This document shows, one piece after another, positions 1 to 7,908 of a stretch of 64,000 nt of DNA. This DNA comes from Pirellula sp. GTDB taxonomy: Bacteria > Planctomycetota > Planctomycetia > Pirellulales > Lacipirellulaceae. Location of the stretch: contig PNKX01000001.1 of assembly GCA_013822725.1 (NCBI GenBank), forward strand, positions 1 through 64,000, written 5' to 3'. Each line of letters starts with the position of its first letter. Within the stretch, counting starts at the first letter, position 1. The position numbers and the translations under genes are program-made. Below the pieces are notes generated by a model. It was not told where the DNA came from. It saw nothing but the letters and a program-made list of their open reading frames with translations, and ran no database searches.

Positions 1-32
1 CCCTTCAGGGTTGCAAATGAAACCGCAGATGA

Positions 33-66
33 CCTGGGGTAGATCGCATTCGCGATCAACCCCAGG
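33..66. repeat. short palindrome at window start
   Basis: Arms cctggggt (33-40) and accccagg (59-66) enclose a second palindrome, gatcgc/gcgatc. It lies 3' of the leftward zinc-ribbon gene. It could act as a transcript-end hairpin, but no T-run follows, so I treat it as another dispersed palindrome. Confidence 0.5.
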
Positions 67-104
67 CTGAAAGATGTAACGCCATTGGCGTAAAGACCGG
101 CGCC

Positions 105-422
105 CTACCGCCGCCCAGCCCAGCGATCCAACCCGCGATAGATCCCGTCAATCAACGTCCGGGTAATGAAGATCCCCACCGCCGCGGCAATCGCGCCGAT
201 GGCCAAAGCCATCAGGATCTGCTCCCACACTTGCGGGCTCAGTAAAAACGTCGGCGCCAGCGCCGTCATCGCCAAGAGCAGCGAACGCGTGCTGTAGCGA
301 ATCCGCAGCGGCGTTCCGCGCTCGATCTTTTCAGCGACGCCAGCCCGATGGGACCCGCACTGGCCACAGGCGTCGAACTGGACGCCGATCGAGGTGTCGC
401 ACTTCATGCAATGCCAAGTCAT
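105..422 (-). CDS. small zinc-ribbon membrane protein
   Basis: A 105-residue protein of unknown function. The N-terminus has a CxxC-x10-CxxC zinc ribbon (C5, C8, C19, C22). A basic stretch with the sequence RIRYSTRSLLLAM follows, and then two hydrophobic segments at about residues 47-62 and 66-90, so the ribbon is probably cytoplasmic and anchored in the membrane. I chose the start at 422 because the longer reading frame (to 500) would run through the stop of the upstream lipoprotein gene and its extra residues look non-coding. The RxxLxxRSLLLAMT pattern resembles the N-terminus of many short planctomycete membrane proteins. It lies 34 bp after the solute-binding protein gene and may be co-transcribed with it. 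Confidence 0.65.
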   Translation of the reverse strand: MTWHCMKCDTSIGVQFDACGQCGSHRAGVAEKIERGTPLRIRYSTRSLLLAMTALAPTFLLSPQVWEQILMALAIGAIAAAVGIFITRTLIDGIYRGLDRWAGRR

Positions 423-456
423 CGTTGCTGCCCTGTCGTCTCTCTGGTGGCCTGCT

Positions 457-1614
457 TCACTCCGCCGTCGCAAACTCCTCACGTAAGAACCGCGCCACAT
501 CGTCCCACTTCGCCGCCGCCGTCTCGAAGTCGACCTTTATCTCACGCAGCGGTTCCGTCGGCGCGACTCGCGACCGCTCTTTCACCGCCGGGTTCAGCGG
601 GAACTGTGCGCTTGGCCCCCCGGCCAGTCGCCCTTCCACCGCAGGCGACAGGAGATAGTCTAACAACAACTCAGCCTCGGTGCGCCGCTCCGCCCCCCGA
701 ATGATCGCTAGCGTATTGGGAATCATCAACGTCCCCAGCGCTTCCTCTCGCGGCTTGCCGCTTAGCGCCTCCTCCCCCCCGCCAGCGGGCTGCTGATCCG
801 GAAACACGATCGCCACCGGCATTCCGGCCTCAATTTCAATGATCGCGTCGTCGGTATCGGTCAGCCCAAACGCTAGCTCGCCGTCGGCCACCGCCCGGGC
901 GACCTGCTTGTTTCCGCCGAGCACCCGGCAGTTCGCTTTCACCTCTTTGAAAAATTGCATCGCCCGCTCATCGCCCCACGCCGCAAACAAGCAGGCCGCG
1001 TGCGTTGCCGTCGTCCCCGCTAGCGGCTTCGCAATCCCGCAACGATCCTTCCACTGCGGATCGACCAAATCAAAAATCGAATCGGGCCGCTCGCCCTCGC
1101 CCACCAGCTTCGTATTCACCACGAGCACCCGCGCCCGCGCCGCAAACCCATACCATGTCCCAGTCGGCGATCGATATTGCGGGGGGAACTGGCGCCCGAT
1201 CGGGGAGTCGTATTCCGCCAGCAGCCCCTCGCGCTCCAGCCGCAGCGTGTTCACCACCTCATTGTTCCAGAACAGATCGCACCGCGGCCGATCGCGCTCC
1301 TCGAGGATCTCCTGGGTCAGTCCCACGCTCTTGGTCGACTCGACGTCGAACTTCCCCCGCACCTCGATCCCGGTCTCACGCGTGAACTCGGCAAAAATCG
1401 GCTTGGAGAATTCCTCATCCAGCGAGGTGTAAACAATCACCTCGCGAGCCGACTGCGGCGCACAGCCAGCAGAAAAGGCAACCGCCAAGGAAGCCAAGAG
1501 CGCCAAGGAAATGCGGAGAGAATTGGAAGCACGACGGGCGCGACGTTGGAAAAAGGAAGAACCGCGGATGACGCAGATTTCGCGAATGAATTCTATTCGT
1601 GAAATCCGCGTCAT
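457..1614 (-). CDS. iron(III)-type ABC transporter solute-binding lipoprotein
   Basis: A periplasmic binding protein of the FbpA/FutA type (ferric iron or similar small ligand). After a lipobox-like FSAGC (Cys codon 1462-1464) the mature part of 335 residues begins with the family's first beta strand, VIVYTSLDEEFSKPIF. It also contains a YGFAARARVLVVNT hinge strand and a GTTATHAACLFAAWG loop, and its length matches the family. The start is uncertain: the hydrophobic leader LRISLALLASLAVAF is read from dispersed repeat family a (1480-1517), and the only upstream ATG codons (1614, 1698) lie inside repeat families c and b. No permease or ATPase gene is adjacent, so the partner transporter must be elsewhere. 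Substrate assignment is by family only. Confidence 0.8.
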   Translation of the reverse strand: MTRISRIEFIREICVIRGSSFFQRRARRASNSLRISLALLASLAVAFSAGCAPQSAREVIVYTSLDEEFSKPIFAEFTRETGIEVRGKFDVESTKSVGLTQEILEERDRPRCDLFWNNEVVNTLRLEREGLLAEYDSPIGRQFPPQYRSPTGTWYGFAARARVLVVNTKLVGEGERPDSIFDLVDPQWKDRCGIAKPLAGTTATHAACLFAAWGDERAMQFFKEVKANCRVLGGNKQVARAVADGELAFGLTDTDDAIIEIEAGMPVAIVFPDQQPAGGGEEALSGKPREEALGTLMIPNTLAIIRGAERRTEAELLLDYLLSPAVEGRLAGGPSAQFPLNPAVKERSRVAPTEPLREIKVDFETAAAKWDDVARFLREEFATAE

Positions 1615-1742
1615 CCGCGGTCGTCTTTTATTTGCACTATATTTTTCGTCGTGCCCGTCGTGCCTGTCGTGCCGTCGTGGTTCAATCTTTTCCCGCATTT
1701 CCTTAGCGTCCCTTGGCGTCCTTGGCGTCCTTGGCGGTTCAA
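1480..1742. repeat. nested palindromic repeat, families a-b-c/c'-b'-a'
   Basis: Three inverted pairs lie one inside another. Family a (9-nt units GCCAAGGAC/GCCAAGAGC) is at 1480-1517 and 1691-1742. Family b (CGACGGGCACGACG-like) is at 1525-1550 and 1645-1684. Family c (GAACCGCGGATGACGC-like) is at 1557-1590 and 1593-1622. The left a arm doubles as the leader-peptide coding region of the solute-binding protein. Confidence 0.85.
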
Positions 1743-1841
1743 TTCTGGCTGCACCTGCCCAGCGTTTGGCCGCAGTGGTGAATCCCCTCCCCCGCGCCTA
1801 CAATATCCGCATTGTAACGACTCCCCACGGCGACGCCCCGC

Positions 1842-2585
1842 ATGAAGCTCGTCCTCCTCGGCACTACCGGCTACCACGCCAACGACCGTCGCCAGACGGC
1901 GTGCGTGATGCTGCCCGAGTCGGGAATCGTCTTCGACGCCGGCAGCGGCTTCTATCGGGTGAGCGAGTATCTCAAGACCGACACGCTCGACGTCTTCCTC
2001 TCGCACGTCCATCTCGACCACAGTCTCGGCCTGACCTACCTGTTCGACGTCCGCGCCGAAGCGCCAGAGCTCGGTCGCGTCACCGCCCACCTTGAACCCG
2101 ACAAGCTCGCTGCGATCAAGAAGCATCTGCTGAGCGACCTGCTCTTCCCCGTGATGCCGCCGCTGGAGCTGCAGCCCCTCACGCCCGAGTTCAAACTCCA
2201 AGACGGCGGCCGCCTCAGCCACTTCCCGCTGCGTCACCCCGGCGGCTCGGTCGGCTTCCGCATCGACTGGCCCGACCGCTCGCTCGCCTACGTCACCGAT
2301 ACCACCGCCGCCGTCGACGACCCCTACGTCGAAAAGATTCGCTGCGTCGACCTTCTCATCCACGAGTGCTACTTCGTCGACGATTCCCCCGAACAAGCCG
2401 AGCTCACCGGCCACAGTTGCCTGAACGAAGTGGTGGCCGTCGCCAAGAAGGCTAACGTCGGCCGACTGGTGCTCGTCCACATCAACCCGCTGGTGACCGA
2501 CGACGCCACGATCGATCTCGCTGAAGCCAAGAAGACGTTCGCCAACATCGTCATCGGCGTCGATCGCATGGAGATCGACTTCTGA
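1842..2585 (+). CDS. MBL-fold metal-dependent hydrolase (RNase Z-like)
   Basis: A 247-residue metallo-beta-lactamase-fold enzyme, probably cytoplasmic because there is no signal peptide. The zinc-binding signature SHVHLDH is at residues 54-60. It is followed by H132 (RHPGG), D153 (YVTDT), H174 (LLIHECYF) and H191/H213 (TGHS, LVHINPL), the arrangement of the RNase Z/ElaC and phosphodiesterase-like branch. The family hydrolyses phosphodiesters or related esters. The substrate here is unknown, and without the RNase Z flexible arm I would not call it tRNase Z. It ends 15 bp before the left inverted repeat of the GIY-YIG element. Confidence 0.85.
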   Translation: MKLVLLGTTGYHANDRRQTACVMLPESGIVFDAGSGFYRVSEYLKTDTLDVFLSHVHLDHSLGLTYLFDVRAEAPELGRVTAHLEPDKLAAIKKHLLSDLLFPVMPPLELQPLTPEFKLQDGGRLSHFPLRHPGGSVGFRIDWPDRSLAYVTDTTAAVDDPYVEKIRCVDLLIHECYFVDDSPEQAELTGHSCLNEVVAVAKKANVGRLVLVHINPLVTDDATIDLAEAKKTFANIVIGVDRMEIDF

Positions 2586-2600
2586 ACCGCCCTAGAACCC

Positions 2601-2629
2601 TGTCACGTCGAGGTACTCCGAGACGTCCG
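2601..2629 (+). repeat. left 29-bp inverted repeat (family l)
   Basis: Matches the reverse complement of 3013-3041 at every position. It is preceded by GAACCC, as in the solo copies at 12796 and 52431. Confidence 0.9.
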
Positions 2630-2662
2630 CTCCGCCTACCGCAATAGCGCAGCAAACAAACA

Positions 2663-2956
2663 ATGCGCAAGTACTACGTCTACATCATGACGAATCGTAC
2701 TCGCACGCTTTACACCGGCATGACGAATGATCTCGAACGACGAGTCATGGAACACAAGCAGAAGTTGATTCCAGGATTCACCAGCAAATACAACATTTCG
2801 ACGCTCGTCTGGTATCAAGACTTCGACGACGTTGAACAGGCGATCTCCGCCGAAAAGACAATCAAGGCTTGGCGACGCGAGAAGAAAGTTGCTCTGATTG
2901 AGGAAATGAATCCTGAATGGGCCGATCTAGCTTTGGAGCAACAAGGAAGTTCCTGA
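2663..2956 (+). CDS. single-domain GIY-YIG endonuclease-like protein
   Basis: A 97-residue protein consisting of little more than a GIY-YIG domain of the UPF0213/YhbQ type. The YVYI strand is at residues 5-8, YTG at 17-19, the ERR arginines at 25-27, His31, and the catalytic-type glutamate in AEKTIK at residue 64. The family cuts one DNA strand using a metal ion. Standalone members are of unknown role, and some larger members are homing enzymes or UvrC. The gene lies between perfect inverted repeats, which suggests that it acts on, or spreads with, those repeats. There is no clear ribosome binding site before the ATG. All key residues appear intact, so an active nuclease is likely. Confidence 0.85.
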   Translation: MRKYYVYIMTNRTRTLYTGMTNDLERRVMEHKQKLIPGFTSKYNISTLVWYQDFDDVEQAISAEKTIKAWRREKKVALIEEMNPEWADLALEQQGSS

Positions 2957-3012
2957 AGCTGTGCGGCTCCTTCGGAGTCGCTCTGGACGCCTGGGTTCGC
3001 CATTGGGCTAAC

Positions 3013-3041
3013 CGGACGTCTCGGAGTACCTCGACGTGACA
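3013..3041 (-). repeat. right 29-bp inverted repeat (family l)
   Basis: Mirror of 2601-2629. It ends 16 bp before the nitroreductase start codon, so it probably lies in that gene's 5' leader. Confidence 0.9.
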
Positions 3042-3057
3042 AGGTTCCAAAGCACAC

Positions 3058-3684
3058 ATGAACCAACTCAAGCAAGCCCACCCCGATCATCCCATCCACG
3101 AGTACCTCGCCGCGCGCTGGAGCCCCCTCGCGATGGCCGATCGCGAAGTCTCCGATGCAGACGTGCTATCGCTGTTCGAAGCCGCACGCTGGGCCGCCTC
3201 TTCGCGAAACGAACAGCCCTGGACATATATCGTCGCCAAACGATCGAACGCCGCGGAGTTCGCCAAAGTCCTCAGCTGCCTGGAGGAAGCAAACCAAGTC
3301 TGGGCTCGTCACGCCAGCCTCCTCGCGATCGCCTGCTACGCGACGACCCACGCCCGCAACGGCCAGCCCAACGCCGCCGCCGCCCACGACCTCGGCGCCG
3401 CGTCTGCCAGCCTGACGTTTGAAGCGACGTCGCGCGGCCTGCTGGTCCACCAAATGATCGGCATCTTCCCCGATCGCGCCCGCGAAGCGTTCCACGTCCC
3501 CGCCGGCGTTGAACCCCTCACCGCGATCGCCGTCGGCTACGAGGGCGACCCCAACGCTCTCCCCGAGCATCAGCGCGAACGCGACCTCGCCCCGCGCACC
3601 AGAAAGCCGCTGAAAGACTTCGTCTTCAGCGGCGATTGGGGCAAGAGCGCAACACTTTCGGCCCCCGGCTCCGCCGGGGGGTAG
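3058..3684 (+). CDS. nitroreductase family protein
   Basis: A 208-residue FMN-binding oxidoreductase of the nitroreductase superfamily, probably NAD(P)H-dependent and cytoplasmic. The FMN-binding start (RWSPLAMADREVSDADVL, then ARWAASSRNEQPWTYIV at about residues 43-59) and the later GLLVHQMIGI and AIAVGYEGD motifs follow the family order, and the length is typical. The natural substrate cannot be told. The C-terminal eight residues (SAPGSAGG) and the stop codon are supplied by a family g palindrome, so the original end of the protein was probably changed. It follows the GIY-YIG element closely and may be read from a promoter upstream of that element or within it. Confidence 0.85.
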   Translation: MNQLKQAHPDHPIHEYLAARWSPLAMADREVSDADVLSLFEAARWAASSRNEQPWTYIVAKRSNAAEFAKVLSCLEEANQVWARHASLLAIACYATTHARNGQPNAAAAHDLGAASASLTFEATSRGLLVHQMIGIFPDRAREAFHVPAGVEPLTAIAVGYEGDPNALPEHQRERDLAPRTRKPLKDFVFSGDWGKSATLSAPGSAGG

Positions 3685-3745
3685 CGTCACGCAAGATGAA
3701 GCCTACTGGCATGGCGGCCAACCCCCGGGCAGAGCCCGAGGCTGC
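3658..3745. repeat. family g palindrome overlapping nitroreductase stop
   Basis: Arm CCCCCGGCTCCGCCGGGGG near 3661-3682 and a second arm with acccccgggc/gagcccgagg at 3720-3742 enclose a loop with gaagcctactggcatggcgg. The same loop occurs in reverse complement at 25840-25862. The TAG stop of the upstream gene lies in the first arm. Confidence 0.85.
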
Positions 3746-3763
3746 AAGCGGCGCTCACGGCGA

Positions 3764-4888
3764 CTACCGCCGCTTCCGCAGCGCCGCAACCGACGTCAGC
3801 ATGATCGCGCCCAACGTCGCAGCCGCCGGCTCCGGCACGGCGCCTATCGCGGCGAAGGCCGCACCGCCGCCAAAATTACTCTGCCACGCCGCGAGGTCTG
3901 CGGCATCGACCGTCGCATTGCCGTCGGCGTCCCCCTGCTCGTTCGTCGCGACGGCAACGCCAAAGTTCTGCTGCCAGGTTAAAAAGTCTTCCCCGTCAAC
4001 ATTGCCGTCACCGTCGAAGTCGGCGTCAATGCCGCCACTGCTGGCCGAGACGTCGTAAGTGACGTCGTACTCCATCGCGAAGCCTTTGATACAGCCAGCC
4101 CCCTCCGTCACTACAAGAGTGTACGGGCCCGTCTGGCGAGGGAAGACGCTGCTGGTGGCGCCTACCCCGCCGAAGTTATTGTCCATTACCAGATTGCTCG
4201 CGACCGTCCCCGTGGCCTTGCCGAAGCCGATCGTCTGGGTCGGGTCGTTGATCGGCGTTAGCACCATGCCGTGATTCGCTTCTTGAAAAACGTTCGAACG
4301 GAACACCGTCGTTCCGAAGCCCGAAACACCGCCCGGCGCGAACGTGAAACCTGCTTCGGCGAGCGCGCCGGTGAAGTTGACGTTCGAGACGGTCACCGCG
4401 CTCACCTCAAGCCCGGCGCCCGTATTGATGTCGTTGATGCCGGTGGCGCCGAACGTCTGAGTGACCCCAATGCCGCGGCTAGCGGCGCTGATCGACGAGT
4501 TAGCGCCGGGCAGGGTGAGGTAGCTTCCAGTAGGTAGCGCCGTGATGGTCAGCTCGGCGTCGAACGCCAGCGTGATGCCGGCGGGGATGCGGTTGCCGTC
4601 AACCCAATTCCCTAAGGCGGTCGAGTCGCCGACAATGGAAAAACTCTTCTTGGTCGTGACGGCCGTCGCGACCGCTCCCTGCGTCGGGGCGATGGGCGCC
4701 CAGCCATCCTCACCGGTCCACGTCGTCGTCCCATCGACGCTCAGCGTAAAAAACGCCGAGGTGTCGGTGCTGTGATTGAGAGTCGTGCGCTTGGTGGCGA
4801 CGACGGGGGCGGCTTGCGCCTCGACGGCGGCGAATGATAAGGCGATAGCGGCGGCGCAGCAGAGAACGCGGGAGGTTGAGAGAGTCAT
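3764..4888 (-). CDS. PEP-CTERM exported protein with dockerin-like loops
   Basis: A 374-residue secreted protein. The N-terminal signal peptide ends near AQAAP at residue 27. The middle is rich in small, beta-forming residues and has no recognised catalytic motif. Two calcium-loop repeats of dockerin type (DADFDGDGNVDGEDFLTW and DADGNATVDAADLAAW, near residues 290-340) precede the PEP-CTERM sorting signal: VPEP at 351-354, a hydrophobic stretch, then the basic tail RKRR. Known PEP-CTERM proteins are processed by exosortase and kept at the surface or in extracellular matrix. Its specific role is unknown. It is read as a single gene towards the nitroreductase. Confidence 0.85.
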   Translation of the reverse strand: MTLSTSRVLCCAAAIALSFAAVEAQAAPVVATKRTTLNHSTDTSAFFTLSVDGTTTWTGEDGWAPIAPTQGAVATAVTTKKSFSIVGDSTALGNWVDGNRIPAGITLAFDAELTITALPTGSYLTLPGANSSISAASRGIGVTQTFGATGINDINTGAGLEVSAVTVSNVNFTGALAEAGFTFAPGGVSGFGTTVFRSNVFQEANHGMVLTPINDPTQTIGFGKATGTVASNLVMDNNFGGVGATSSVFPRQTGPYTLVVTEGAGCIKGFAMEYDVTYDVSASSGGIDADFDGDGNVDGEDFLTWQQNFGVAVATNEQGDADGNATVDAADLAAWQSNFGGGAAFAAIGAVPEPAAATLGAIMLTSVAALRKRR

Positions 4889-5074
4889 GAGAGTACCTGC
4901 CTAGGGTCGGAGGAGTGGGTCCGGTCAATAGTGAAGAACGAAGAGAGAGGCGAACGCTCCAATATCAGCCCCTGGCTCCGCCAGGGGGGTCGGTTACCAT
5001 ATCGGCGGGCGTCGCCCCGCGCTGCGATTCCCCCGGCGAAGCTGAGAGCTGCCGACGCGTCAATGACGACGACG
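4889..5074. other. intergenic gap with solo family g arm
   Basis: The gap between two leftward genes holds one family g arm, CCCCTGGCTCCGCCAGGGG-like (4969-4990), followed by ggtcggttaccatatcggcgggcg, which resembles the usual loop. The second arm is missing or degraded. No gene is seen. Confidence 0.6.
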
Positions 5075-6154
5075 TTACAGGCCGTTCCCTTCCGGATCGA
5101 TTTGAGACAACGGCGGATCATCGCCTGCGATGGTGCTTTGCGAACGCCAGACGGTTAGATCGACGTCGTTGCTGACGAACTCCGCCGAACCGTCGCACTT
5201 CGAGGCGTTGACGCCGCCGGCGTGAGCCCCGCGCGACGCTAGAGTAAACGCCCCTTGCTGCCCTTGCGAAGGCACGCACGGCGCAATGTGATTGTTCGCT
5301 TCGGAGCAAATGGTCACATCCCCCGCCGACGAATTCGGCGCCATGCGCGTCGTGATCTGATAAGAGCCGGGAACTGGAACCCAAACCCGCGAGCGACGAT
5401 CTTGCTTTCCGGGTGTTTCTTCCTCCGAGGGAACTTGCCGCATCTCAAGCTGCAAATAGGTATTGCTCAAACCGTCGCTGATGTTCTTAAAGCTGATCTG
5501 CTGGCCCTGATTATCGCGAGTCACCCCCGACGTCACGCCTTTGCCGAAACGCCAGAATTCCTCCTCCGCTTGCTGGGCCGTCAGCCCCCCTCCTGCAACG
5601 CCAGGGTTGGCATAGAACGCACCGCGGCGAGCGGCGTTGTTCGCCAACTGAGAGTAGTTGCCGTAGCCGTAGTTGAATCCATAGCTCGACTTCCGATCGC
5701 CGCCATTGTCGTTGCCGCCAATGAGGTGAATCTGCGACTCATCGCTGGGGCAACGCAACATCGGCTCATCGCGCGAGAGCAAAGCCAGATTCTGCGAGTT
5801 AGTGGCGGTGACGTTGAAGTTGTAAGCCGCCTTGAGCGCCGACCCTTCCATGAACGGCAGCATCTGGATGTAAAGCTGAGGCCGATGGTTTGGTCGACTC
5901 GGCTGACGGCTGACGTCCACAGGCAAATAGTTAAACGATCCGTGAAAATTCTGAGCTGCCAGCGCCAACTGCTTGAAATTATTGAGGCACTGGCTCCGCC
6001 GCGCCGCTTCCCGCGCCGCCTGCACGGCCGGCAGCAGCAGCGCCACCAAGACGCCGATGATCGCGATGACCACCAGCAGTTCCACCAGCGTGAAGCCGAG
6101 GGAGACTCCCCGCTGACGACGAGTACGACGAACCCATTCTCTAGACGATGCCAT
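5075..6154 (-). CDS. DUF1559 prepilin-like pseudopilin
   Basis: A 359-residue member of the DUF1559 family, one of the most expanded families of Planctomycetota. The type IV prepilin signal lies at SLG20/F21[15 protein letters not shown] with Glu at position +5 of the mature protein. The conserved [21 protein letters not shown] helix and the globular C-terminal domain follow, ending with the [13 protein letters not shown] motif typical of the family. Export by a type II/IV-pilus-like system and N-terminal methylation are expected. The specific function of these proteins is not established. Confidence 0.93.
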   Translation of the reverse strand: MASSREWVRRTRRQRGVSLGFTLVELLVVIAIIGVLVALLLPAVQAAREAARRSQCLNNFKQLALAAQNFHGSFNYLPVDVSRQPSRPNHRPQLYIQMLPFMEGSALKAAYNFNVTATNSQNLALLSRDEPMLRCPSDESQIHLIGGNDNGGDRKSSYGFNYGYGNYSQLANNAARRGAFYANPGVAGGGLTAQQAEEEFWRFGKGVTSGVTRDNQGQQISFKNISDGLSNTYLQLEMRQVPSEEETPGKQDRRSRVWVPVPGSYQITTRMAPNSSAGDVTICSEANNHIAPCVPSQGQQGAFTLASRGAHAGGVNASKCDGSAEFVSNDVDLTVWRSQSTIAGDDPPLSQIDPEGNGL

Positions 6155-6588
6155 CTCTCTGTTCCTCTGACGAATCGTGTGCGGCCAGACCGGCCTGTTC
6201 CTTGACGTTCCGAATAGCTAACCAGAAAAGCCGAACATGGCTCGGGAGAGCCAAAGAGCAACGAATCGTAGGCTCCGAACTCTCCCTAGCGAACATTCAA
6301 GTTGGCGAGGCAGCGGAGCCGAAGGTCCCGATGCATTCGATTCGCCCGCGATTGCCTGCCACAAACGCCGTAGTTAATGACGGCATTCGATTTGGACAGA
6401 CGAGCGACGGTTCGCCACTAATTCCTTTCCTGGAGCCGATGAAAGGTTTCGCGCGAAATTCCAGAAAAATCGCCGCCGTCGGCCACGATTGGTTTGGGCA
6501 ACCTCCGCGCCGAAGAGAGCCGCGCGGCCATCAATCGTAAAGAAAAAAAGATGCGGTTCGCCGCGGAATCGGCGGCGGCGACTGAGCC
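6155..6588. other. intergenic gap with possible terminator
   Basis: No gene is seen. The right end carries the upstream region of the DUF1559 gene at its left and, at 6542-6582, a GC hairpin followed on the minus strand by seven T residues. That hairpin is a plausible terminator for a transcript entering from the right, but it lies downstream of the monooxygenase stop. Confidence 0.45.
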
Positions 6589-7887
6589 TTACGCCGACAA
6601 TGCCGCCGACAGCTTCTGCAGCCGCCGCCGGTAGCTGTAGTGCTCCACTTCCAGCGCGTGTCGCGGCGTGTGCAGGTACCGCACGCCGCTCCCCAAGTCA
6701 GGCGACTCGCTCGCCTTTAAGCGGCGAAACCGCTCCGCTCGCGCTGGGGCTCGTTCCATCGCGGCGATGTAGTTGGCCACCAGCTGCGCTTGATAATCGA
6801 CCAAGCCGAACTGCCCGCTGTCAGGCTGGATCAATCCGATGCAGAAGAGATCGTCTCGCTCCGGATGAAACACGTTCATGAACAGTCGCGGCGCCTCACC
6901 CTGCCAATTGAGGTGGGCCCGGTCGATGAACGGAATCGTCACGCGATACCCCGTCGCGTAGACAATGAGATCGATCTCCGCCTCGCTACCGTCGACGAAC
7001 AGCACGCGCAGCCCATCGAATCGCTCGACATCCGGCCGCAGCGCCAGCCGCCCATGCCCGACGTGGTGATGAATCTGCGAGTTCAGAATCGGGTGGCTCT
7101 CGAATAGACGATGGTCCGGCTTCGGCACCCCGGTGCGCCACGCGGGCCCCAGCGCCACATGGCTCACCACGGCGCCGGCGATTCGTCGCGCCCACAGCGG
7201 CACGCGTAGCCAGAGGAGCAGCTCGTTCGCCTGATCAATCGGCCGGCCCCGAAAGAACTTCGGCAGCACATGATACGCCCGCCGCGCGCTGAGCGTCGCG
7301 CTCTCGGCATGCAGCGCCGCTTCGCACGCAATGTCGCACCCGCTGTTCCCGCCGCCGACGACCAGCACTCGCTTGCCGCGCAGCATGTCGGCTGTTTTGA
7401 ACTCCGCCGAGTGAATCGCCTCCCCTGCGAACTCGCCGGGATACGCCGGCCACCGCGGATCCCAGTTATGCCCGTTGGCGATCACGACCCCCCGATATCG
7501 TCGCTCCTCGCCGTTATCTAGAGACACTACCCACCCAGCCGTTTGCGGCTCAGCGCTCTCCACCCCCGCGCCAAACTCAATCCGCTCATACAAACCAAAT
7601 GTCCGCGCATACTCCCGCAGATACTGAAGCGCCTGCCGATGGCTCGGATACTCCGGCCACTCCGCCGGCATCGGAAAGTCGCTGTACTCCGTCAGCGCCT
7701 TCGACGAGACGAGATGCGTCGACGCATAGACTCGACTGCAAGGCGCCCCGTAGTACCAATTGCCGCCAATGTCGTCCTCGCGCTCCAGGCAATCGAACGG
7801 AATCCCCGCCGCGAGAAAATTCTTCGCCGCCGCGATCCCGGAAGACCCGGCGCCAATGATGCAAAACTTGTCCGACCGATCGATCAT
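6589..7887 (-). CDS. flavin-containing monooxygenase-like FAD/NADPH oxidoreductase
   Basis: A 432-residue flavoenzyme of the FMO/Baeyer-Villiger superfamily. The FAD-binding GxGxxG motif (FCIIGAGSSGIAAA) is at residues 7-20, followed by the conserved REDDIGGNWYYG segment. A second Rossmann motif for NADPH (VLVVGGGNSGCDIA) lies near residue 177, and YATGYRVTIPF occurs in the last third. Members oxygenate N, S or carbonyl groups of small molecules. The substrate is unknown. The open frame extends upstream to 8010 through repeat families a and b, giving a signal-like N-terminus. I reject that part, because MIDRSDKF at 7887 places the dinucleotide fold at the usual position. Confidence 0.88.
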   Translation of the reverse strand: MIDRSDKFCIIGAGSSGIAAAKNFLAAGIPFDCLEREDDIGGNWYYGAPCSRVYASTHLVSSKALTEYSDFPMPAEWPEYPSHRQALQYLREYARTFGLYERIEFGAGVESAEPQTAGWVVSLDNGEERRYRGVVIANGHNWDPRWPAYPGEFAGEAIHSAEFKTADMLRGKRVLVVGGGNSGCDIACEAALHAESATLSARRAYHVLPKFFRGRPIDQANELLLWLRVPLWARRIAGAVVSHVALGPAWRTGVPKPDHRLFESHPILNSQIHHHVGHGRLALRPDVERFDGLRVLFVDGSEAEIDLIVYATGYRVTIPFIDRAHLNWQGEAPRLFMNVFHPERDDLFCIGLIQPDSGQFGLVDYQAQLVANYIAAMERAPARAERFRRLKASESPDLGSGVRYLHTPRHALEVEHYSYRRRLQKLSAALSA

Positions 7888-7908
7888 CGAAACCTTTTTC
7901 AGAGCTAA

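Larger units (their letters stand above)
2595..3046 (+). mobile_element. putative GIY-YIG element with terminal inverted repeats
   Basis: A segment of about 450 bp is bounded by perfect 29-bp inverted repeats at 2601-2629 and 3013-3041, beginning TGTCACGTCGAGGTACTCC on the left and reverse-complemented on the right. It contains a single gene, the GIY-YIG protein. It fills the whole space between the MBL hydrolase stop (2585) and the nitroreductase start (3058). This is the layout of a simple cargo-free mobile element. Mobility itself is inferred. No target-site duplication is obvious. Confidence 0.6.
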
